From the NCBI GenBank assembly GCA_900764025.1, contig CAAFMM010000427.1, forward strand, positions 1-8,256: a stretch of DNA of 8,256 nt, written 5' to 3'. Below are positions 1-4,450 of this stretch, one piece after another (positions within the stretch are counted from its first letter, which is position 1; the number at the start of each line of letters is the position of its first letter). The DNA comes from an uncultured Collinsella sp. (lineage in GTDB: Bacteria; Actinomycetota; Coriobacteriia; Coriobacteriales; Coriobacteriaceae). The notes under the pieces were generated by a model. The model saw only the letters and a list, made by a program, of their open reading frames with translations, did not search any database and was not told where the DNA came from. Both the position numbers and the translations under genes were made by a program.

Positions 1-213
1 CACGAGCATGCCCTGGCCGTCGTTGACGGCGATGACCGAGCCGTTGGAGATGACGTTGTCCTCGCCGCGCGTGTTGGAGCTGCGGCCGCCGGTGCGCTTG
101 CTGCCCTTGCAGGCCAAGACGTCAGCGGGCATCGATTCGCAGTAGATAAATTCCTTCCACTGGTCGGCCATGACGCCGCCGGCAGCACCCAATCCAGCTT
201 TCAAGAGTCCCAT
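1..213 (-). CDS. SPFH-domain protein, YdjI-like (N-terminal 71 residues only)
   Basis: Only the first 71 residues lie in the window; the gene continues past the left edge. It starts MGLLKAGLGAAGGVMADQWK and continues with an EFIYC segment and a conserved-looking ISNGSVIAVNDGQGMLV stretch. This opening (short Gly/Ala-rich head, W-x-E-F-I, then a strand reading 'nGs.iaVndgQ') is what I recognise from the YdjI-type SPFH (band-7) proteins sometimes called 'virion core protein-like'. SPFH proteins generally form membrane-associated oligomeric scaffolds. The ATG at 213-211 is supported by an AAAGGAA ribosome site at 221-227, 7 nt upstream. It is the third gene of a minus-strand operon, 48 nt after the zinc-ribbon membrane protein, matching the Bacillus subtilis neighbourhood where ydjG and ydjI are near neighbours. 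The family call comes from the N-terminus and context; the SPFH core itself is not visible. Confidence 0.75.
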   Translation of the reverse strand, partial: MGLLKAGLGAAGGVMADQWKEFIYCESMPADVLACKGSKRTGGRSSNTRGEDNVISNGSVIAVNDGQGMLV

Positions 214-261
214 GGTGATCTTCCTTTCTCGTCAAAGGCCGGGTGGTATTGGTCAGGATGG

Positions 262-1584
262 TTAATCGTCCTTGTCGTCCTTCATGACAACGGTGGTCTC
301 GGTGTGGCTGAAGGTGTCGTGCTTCTCGGTCAGGTCGAGCTCGCCACAGTAGCAATCGGCGTGGGTGGCCTCGTTGGCCGTCTTGAGCTGGCCCACCAGC
401 AGCACGTCTGCGATGACCACGATGATCAGCGGCGCGACGATGTTGATGAGGATGCCCTCGATATCAAAGGTGAGGTAATCCGGATCGAAGGCGTATTCCC
501 CCATAAAGAGAATCTGGGAGAGGATAAATCCGATCACGAAGAACAGCACCGAGGCGATGGCGAGCTTGGGCTTGGAGCAGGGGAGCTCGCCGACCAAGCG
601 GCCGGTCTGGCCGTTCATGGCAAACAGGTAGCTCTTGCCGTTCCACGAGGTGGAGAGCATCCAGACGGGGAACAGGGCGTAGTCGCTGTCTTCCCAGGTG
701 TAGTCGAGCTGCTTGCTTTCGACCGTGGCATCGTCGTATTCGTCGACGACGGTCTCGCGCAGGGCCGAGATTGTGCTTTCTCCCATACGGCGTTCGGCGC
801 GCGCCTTGCAGGTCTCGCAGTCCTCGTCGTAACGGTTGGCGATGTAGCCGGGCATATATGCGACCGAGAACGGGCGCAGCGCGTCGTAGTCAAACGGCTC
901 GATGGCATCCATGTGGCCGTCGGGCATCTTGGACGATCCGTCGACGGGCACGCGCTTAAACGAGATATTGCCCTTGCGATAGGCATCGTAGTGGTCGGTG
1001 GTCGTGACGGTGCGGTCGGATTCCTCGGTCACGGTCTCGTTGGTCGCGTCAAAGTACGCTTCGCCGTCAACGCGGGCACCGTAGAGCCAAAACGGCACGT
1101 AGACACCTTGGACCTCGTCGATGTGGCTGCCGGTGACAAAGCTCTTGGGCAGCAAGATCTTGCCCTTGTAGTGTTCCTTGAGTGCGGCCGTGACGTCATC
1201 GCGCCCGAGCTTAAACGGAATCACCAGGTCGGGCGAGAAGTCGCCAGAGAGCTGGCCGGGCGCCACGGCGGAGTTACCGCAGTACGGGCAGGTGGTGACG
1301 GCGACGGTGCCGTCGGACACGAGCTCGGCGCCGCACGACGAGCAGATGTAGCCGGCGTTTTGGGCGAGCTCCTGCACCGCGTCGTCGGCGACGGGCTTTG
1401 GCGTTGCGGCTGCGGCATCGGCTTTGGCGTCTGCCTTGTCCTGGCGCTCGCGATAGAGGGCCTCGACTTCTTCGACTTCAAAGCGCGAGTCACAGTAGTC
1501 GCAGACGAGCTTTTGCTCGGCGCTGGCAAAATGCAAGGGGCCACCGCAGGCAGGGCACTGATAGTTAACGCTCTCGAAGGCCAT
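262..1584 (-). CDS. Double zinc-ribbon (TFIIB-type) membrane protein, YdjG-like
   Basis: A 440-residue protein of unproven function. Two CxxC...CxxC zinc ribbons are visible: C10/C13/C28/C31 (YQCPACGG...CDYCDS) and C81/C84/C99/C102 (CSSCGAEL...CPYCGN), separated by a charged, Ala-rich linker (about 40-75) likely to be helical. The middle carries blocks typical of this family: VYVPFWLYGARVDGEAYF (161-178), PGYIANRYDED (245-255) and LFPVWML...FAMNGQTGRLVGELP (304-335). Two hydrophobic segments near 340-360 and 377-399 predict a membrane hairpin, followed by a short tail with C411/C413 and an acidic KDDKDD end. Automatic pipelines often name such proteins after helicases or primosomal proteins because of the zinc ribbon; there are no helicase motifs here. 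The ATG at 1584-1582 has an AAAGGA site (1591-1596) 6 nt upstream. It lies 24 nt after the DUF4428 gene and 48 nt before the SPFH gene, so co-transcription is very likely. Inference: a membrane-anchored zinc-binding partner of the SPFH protein. Confidence 0.85.
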   Translation of the reverse strand: MAFESVNYQCPACGGPLHFASAEQKLVCDYCDSRFEVEEVEALYRERQDKADAKADAAAATPKPVADDAVQELAQNAGYICSSCGAELVSDGTVAVTTCPYCGNSAVAPGQLSGDFSPDLVIPFKLGRDDVTAALKEHYKGKILLPKSFVTGSHIDEVQGVYVPFWLYGARVDGEAYFDATNETVTEESDRTVTTTDHYDAYRKGNISFKRVPVDGSSKMPDGHMDAIEPFDYDALRPFSVAYMPGYIANRYDEDCETCKARAERRMGESTISALRETVVDEYDDATVESKQLDYTWEDSDYALFPVWMLSTSWNGKSYLFAMNGQTGRLVGELPCSKPKLAIASVLFFVIGFILSQILFMGEYAFDPDYLTFDIEGILINIVAPLIIVVIADVLLVGQLKTANEATHADCYCGELDLTEKHDTFSHTETTVVMKDDKDD

Positions 1585-1608
1585 GATCGGTCCTTTCGCT
1601 GCCGGAGG

Positions 1609-2346
1609 CTATGCGCCGATGGCGCCGCCGCAGTATTCGCAGCGCCCACTGGCATCGGGAATGGTGGTGGCTCCGCAGAAGGGGCAGGTCACCGCGGTCT
1701 TGGGGGCCTTGGCGGCCACGACGCTGTCGCGCGTCTCCTGGCGCAGCTGCACCAGCGCGTCGCGGACCTCGGTTGCCTGGCGCTTGGCCTCGCGGTATTC
1801 GATGGAGCCGCGCTGATCGATGGTGGAGTCGTTCACGCGCAGGTTGATCTCGGTAAAGTACGGCGTGTTGACGTGGATGGTCAGATTAAAGTCGTAATCC
1901 AGGTCGTAGCGCGGCGGGTTGTAGCTCTCGCGCTCGCCGTCCTTGGTCTCGCGATAGATCTCGGTGCGATGCTCGTCGATATCCATATCGCAGCCGAGTA
2001 CCTGCGAGAACTCGATGATGTCGGGATTGGCGTCGCGCCAGCGGCTCTGCGAAGTGATGATCAGCAGGCCCGCGTCCTCATCGAGCATAATATTGGTGCG
2101 CCCGGCAGAAAGCGTGCGCGTGGGGTTGAACGAAGACAGGCGTTCGGCGTTGGCCTCGCGGTAGGCGAGTTGCTCACGGATGTCGTCCGCGGTGCTGGAG
2201 CGATAGCCGTGAAAGTAGGGGGAGAGCTTGCCGGCGCACTCTTTGCACAGGTAGCCTTCATTGATTTTTGTCTTACCTAGAAGTCCCAGCTCGGTACCGC
2301 AAATCGCGCACTCTTTCTTCTCGAACATCTTGTCAAAGAAGCCCAT
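1609..2346 (-). CDS. DUF4428 domain protein with C-terminal zinc ribbon
   Basis: A 245-residue soluble protein, first gene of the minus-strand operon. The N-terminus (MGFFDKMFEKKECAICGTEL...GYLCKECAGKL) has the four-cysteine DUF4428 pattern C13/C16/C34/C37. The C-terminus has a second treble-Cys ribbon, CPFCGATT...CEYCGG, with C221/C224/C236/C239. Between them (about 85-185) is a strand-rich region (LLIITSQSRW, IIEFSQVLGCDMDIDE, YDFNLTIHVN, EINLRVND) resembling the PH-like beta domains often attached to DUF4428; that part is inference. A helical stretch (about 185-210, EYREAKRQATEVRDALVQLRQ) could be a short coiled coil. No membrane segment or signal peptide. The ATG at 2346-2344 is preceded by GGGAGG (2352-2357), 5 nt away. 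The function is unknown; a regulatory or scaffold role with the neighbouring zinc-ribbon and SPFH proteins is suggested by context only. Confidence 0.85.
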   Translation of the reverse strand: MGFFDKMFEKKECAICGTELGLLGKTKINEGYLCKECAGKLSPYFHGYRSSTADDIREQLAYREANAERLSSFNPTRTLSAGRTNIMLDEDAGLLIITSQSRWRDANPDIIEFSQVLGCDMDIDEHRTEIYRETKDGERESYNPPRYDLDYDFNLTIHVNTPYFTEINLRVNDSTIDQRGSIEYREAKRQATEVRDALVQLRQETRDSVVAAKAPKTAVTCPFCGATTIPDASGRCEYCGGAIGA

Positions 2347-2351
2347 GGCTG

Positions 2352-2396
2352 CCTCCCATCAACTGGTAGCGTGTGTCACTTTTGATGATGGGGGAG
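2352..2396 (-). promoter_or_regulatory. Possible hairpin hiding the ribosome site of the DUF4428 gene
   Basis: In the minus-strand transcript, CCCATCA (plus-strand 2386-2392 read in reverse) can pair with TGATGGG (plus-strand 2355-2361 read in reverse). With a two-base bulge the stem extends into the GGGAGG Shine-Dalgarno at 2352-2357. The loop is about 24 nt, so stability is modest. If formed, it would limit translation of the operon's first gene. Pairing is seen; regulation is inference. Confidence 0.25.
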
Positions 2397-2426
2397 TGCG
2401 CGATCCTTCGCGATACCCAGACGGCT

Positions 2427-2490
2427 CAAGGAGTCTCCACAACTGGGACACATGGCCCATTTTTCATCCGACACATAGGGACACTCCTTG
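2427..2490. repeat. Imperfect inverted repeat, CAAGGAGT / ACTCCTTG arms
   Basis: CAAGGAGTCTCC (2427-2438) pairs with GGACACTCCTTG (2479-2490) at 11 of 12 positions, including eight perfect outer pairs. The right arm word GACACTCCTTG (2480-2490) recurs exactly at 2547-2557, so three related copies sit within 131 bp. The spacer includes two further GGGACACA/T-type words (2445-2452 and 2478-2483). It looks like a small palindromic repeat element rather than a terminator, since no T tract follows either arm. Confidence 0.6.
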
Positions 2491-2508
2491 CTGCGGGTAG
2501 TCATTGGG

Positions 2509-2537
2509 CACTCATTGGGGACGTACTTCAATGAGTG
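2509..2537. repeat. 9-bp perfect palindrome with GGGGAC loop (REP-like)
   Basis: CACTCATTG (2509-2517) and CAATGAGTG (2529-2537) are exact reverse complements around an 11-nt loop, GGGACGTACTT. The first arm plus loop reads TTGGGGACGTACTT. A TCATTGGG word occurs twice in tandem at 2501-2508 and 2512-2519. The element sits between the two direct GACACTCCTTG copies (2480-2490, 2547-2557), as if one repeat were nested in another. The structure resembles repetitive extragenic palindromes; no transposase that could mobilise it is in the window. Confidence 0.6.
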
Positions 2538-2664
2538 GCAGTTGGAGACACTCCTTGCCGAGCTAGAGGCCGCGCGTGTCCCTTCTGGTCCATGAGGCTC
2601 AAAACCGCGGTGTGACGTGAACGGCTGGGGTCAAATTTGCAGCATTTCAAGCCTGGCTTCGATA

Positions 2665-2693
2665 TTGAGACTGGTTCTTTATTAAAATAGATT
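2665..2693 (+). promoter_or_regulatory. Candidate sigma-70-type promoter for the LuxR-family regulator
   Basis: TTGAGA (2665-2670, 5 of 6 to the -35 consensus) is followed after exactly 17 bp by TAGATT (2688-2693, 4 of 6 to the -10 consensus), in a locally AT-rich stretch. Transcription would begin near 2700, about 24 nt before the ATG at 2724, leaving room for the GGGGG ribosome site at 2713-2717. Confidence 0.45.
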
Positions 2694-2723
2694 TCCAGAC
2701 AATTGAGCGACTGGGGGTTAACC

Positions 2724-4269
2724 ATGGGGGACATGGGAGACACAACCGCATATTTGCGTCGGGGCATTCGGGAGATTATATGCCTGGCGCTGTTCTTCTT
2801 CACGTTTTTGGCGTGCGAGTATCTCTTTGACGTGCGCATGGCCGAGTTCGTGTCTCCGGACGAGGTTGTTATTTATGAGAGCCTTGTTATCGGCGCGAGC
2901 GTGATTGGCTTTTTTTGTGCGTCCTATTCTGTACTATCGCCGTCCCCATGCCATTGAAGCAACGAGTGACGTTACGGGCGTTTTGCTGGTGGCGGCATTG
3001 CTGCTGTTGATTATGGCGGTTCAGGTTGAGGTGATAATTGCCGGCGGTTTGGTGGCGTGCTGCGCGCTGGGCTACTGCGGATCGACTACCCATGCAAACT
3101 TTGCGCGGCGCTTTGCACGGACGCCCTGCTTGGCGCGTGCGGCTGCACTTTCCTACGCCATGGGCGTTCTGGTGCAGGTGCTCAACCACATGGTGATGCC
3201 TGCCGGCATTCCTCAGCAGGCTGTTCTGGTCGTCTGCGCGATCGCGCAGGTGGCGTCGCTCCACGGTGCCCGACGCGCCAAGCTGCGCGACGAGTCCGAT
3301 CCCAGCTTTGAACCCAGTGTTGCCGGGCTTTCGGTAGATGCTCTGGAATATGGCGCCAAGTGGCATGACGATCCCGAGGCAAAGGCGGCATTCCGCCGCA
3401 CTGCAGCTCGCTTGACCGTGGCGACAGCGTATCTTTCCGTCGTATTCGCCGCTCTCAACGCGGGCCTCACGACCCTGCATGCTACCGGAGCCGTTGATTT
3501 GGGTGACTGGCCGCGCCTGCTGCTTGTCGTGAGCTCGTTGGCCGCCGGCGTCCTATTTGACCTGCGCGGCCGTTCGTATATGAATATCGGCATGACATGC
3601 GCCGCCATGTTGTCTACGCTTTCGTTTTTTGTGCTCATCGTCGAGGGCAATGGCGGCAACGAGCTTGCTGCCACGATCATCTTTTATCTGGGCTCGGGCT
3701 TCTTTGTGGTGTTCTTTACCACAAAATTCGCCGCCATCTCGCTCTATGCGCGCTGGTCATATTTTTGGCCGTGCATGGGCCGCGTCGTCAACAACGTGTG
3801 CTCGATGCTCGTGACGGCGCCGGCAGTGGCGATTATTTTGAGTCAAAACGTGCTGGCTGCAGTCGGCGCGGCGCTCGTGATGTTTGTGGGTATTGCGATT
3901 ACGCTGCTGGGGCAGTTGGGGCAACGAGCCGATGATGCCGCGATGCGGGACGGACTGACGCTTGCCACCGACGATCTTGGTGGGGATCTTGCGCCCACAT
4001 GCTCCGACCCCGAGCCCGTGGAGGCAGCGGAGCTCACGTCCGATGAACGCCTTGATGCCTTCGTCGCCACCTTTGGGCTTACAGAGCGCGAGCGCGATAT
4101 TCTTGAGGTCTTGGTCGTTTCGGACCAGAGCGTTCAGGACATCGCCACAACGCTCTTTCTTTCGCGCTCCACGCTCTATCGCCACATTTCTTCGATCAAC
4201 AAAAAGGCCGGTACCGCCTCGCGCGTGGCCCTCATCAACTTCTTCTGGTCCTGGACGCCCAAGGACTAG
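2724..4269 (+). pseudogene. Membrane-bound LuxR-family regulator, disrupted by a +1 frameshift
   Basis: Two reading frames together make one 514-residue protein. The first runs from ATG 2724 (GGGGG ribosome site at 2713-2717, spacing 6) through two hydrophobic segments and then derails at a run of seven Ts (2910-2916), ending at a stop at 2955-2957. Deleting one T turns ...VIGFFCASYS into ...VIGFFVRPILYYRRPH and joins smoothly to the downstream frame, preserving the second membrane helix. The joined protein has about 12 predicted transmembrane helices (roughly residues 14-395), a short acidic linker and a C-terminal LuxR-type helix-turn-helix (about 450-510). No receiver domain is present. 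This is the membrane one-component regulator layout known from Coriobacteriia, where the membrane part presumably senses a ligand. The rest of the gene shows no decay, so this could be a recent mutation, slippage-based on/off switching, or a sequencing error. Confidence 0.7.
2905..4269 (+). CDS. Distal open frame of the disrupted regulator (10 helices + LuxR HTH)
   Basis: This is the uninterrupted 454-codon part downstream of the frameshift; a gene caller may report it alone from the TTG at 2905. That start has no ribosome site and would remove the first helix and part of the second, so it is unlikely to be the true start. It contains about ten hydrophobic segments (for example 24-58, 77-118, 169-218, 227-275, 285-335 of this frame). 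The DNA-binding domain at 390-449 has a classic LuxR signature: LTERERDILEVLV, then QDIATTLFLSRSTLYRHISS as the recognition helix-turn-helix, then INKKAGTASRVALINFF. A Glu/Asp-rich linker (about 340-390) separates it from the membrane part. Confidence 0.6.
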   Translation: MAFFVRPILYYRRPHAIEATSDVTGVLLVAALLLLIMAVQVEVIIAGGLVACCALGYCGSTTHANFARRFARTPCLARAAALSYAMGVLVQVLNHMVMPAGIPQQAVLVVCAIAQVASLHGARRAKLRDESDPSFEPSVAGLSVDALEYGAKWHDDPEAKAAFRRTAARLTVATAYLSVVFAALNAGLTTLHATGAVDLGDWPRLLLVVSSLAAGVLFDLRGRSYMNIGMTCAAMLSTLSFFVLIVEGNGGNELAATIIFYLGSGFFVVFFTTKFAAISLYARWSYFWPCMGRVVNNVCSMLVTAPAVAIILSQNVLAAVGAALVMFVGIAITLLGQLGQRADDAAMRDGLTLATDDLGGDLAPTCSDPEPVEAAELTSDERLDAFVATFGLTERERDILEVLVVSDQSVQDIATTLFLSRSTLYRHISSINKKAGTASRVALINFFWSWTPKD

Positions 4270-4283
4270 CTAATCTCCCAATA

Positions 4284-4350
4284 AGTTGCGGTGGAATAGT
4301 CCCTAAATTAAAGTCACGGGGCTTTAAACAGGAACTATTTCACCGCAACT
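4284..4350. repeat. 67-bp imperfect palindrome between convergent genes; possible bidirectional terminator
   Basis: Arms 4284-4303 and 4331-4350 pair over 20 positions with one mismatch (4301/4333) and one G-T pair (4294/4340); the outer ten pairs, AGTTGCGGTG/CACCGCAACT, are perfect. Inside, TTAAAG (4308-4313) and CTTTAA (4322-4327) form a second 6-bp stem around an 8-nt loop. It starts 15 bp after the regulator stop and lies about 100 bp beyond the mgtA stop, so it could block transcription from both sides. No T tract follows on either strand, which argues against an ordinary intrinsic terminator and fits a structured repeat element. Confidence 0.6.
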
Positions 4351-4365
4351 GCTGGGGGGATAGAC

Positions 4366-4430
4366 TGCGGCGGCGGCAGAGGCAACGGCAGCGGCGTTGG
4401 CAGCTGTGGTAGTGGCAACGGCAGCTGGCA
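4366..4430. repeat. Low-complexity GC-rich stretch with GGCAACGGCAGC repeated
   Basis: The stretch is built from GGC/GCA-type triplets. The 12-mer GGCAACGGCAGC occurs exactly at 4381-4392 and 4414-4425, 33 bp apart, with related GGCGTTGGCAGC at 4393-4404. On the minus strand it lies just beyond the mgtA stop and would read as Ala-rich or Pro/Leu-rich runs, with no start or ribosome site. Probably a decayed simple repeat. Confidence 0.5.
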
Positions 4431-4450
4431 GGGTGTTTTCCGTCTACTTG

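Larger units (their letters stand above)
2347..2723. other. Divergent intergenic region rich in inverted repeats
   Basis: A 377-bp non-coding gap between the minus-strand zinc-ribbon operon and the plus-strand regulator. It holds a hairpin overlapping the ribosome site of the DUF4428 gene (2352-2396), a cluster of repeated GACACTCCTTG words and a 9-bp palindrome (2427-2557), and a plausible regulator promoter (2665-2693). I could not identify a convincing promoter for the operon on the minus strand. The stretch from about 2630 to 2700 is clearly more AT-rich than its surroundings, as expected for a promoter. Short open frames here lack ribosome sites and look spurious. Confidence 0.7.

Noticed and set aside
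262..1584. Helicase or primosomal protein annotation for the zinc-ribbon protein
   Set aside because: Only the zinc ribbons suggest it; there is no Walker A/B or other helicase motif, and the two membrane segments and YdjG-type blocks point elsewhere.
304..2280. A very long plus-strand open frame opposite the zinc-ribbon genes
   Set aside because: It is antisense to two genes with clear zinc-ribbon and family motifs; its translation is low-complexity Val/Gly/Asp-rich with no recognisable domain and no ribosome site, a common by-product of high-GC codon usage.
2427..2557. CRISPR array
   Set aside because: The repeated words are only 11 bp, occur in both orientations and have unequal spacing; no cas genes are present.
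2528..2839. A minus-strand open frame crossing the intergenic repeats and the start of the regulator
   Set aside because: It overlaps the regulator promoter and first helix on the opposite strand, has no ribosome site and no known domain.
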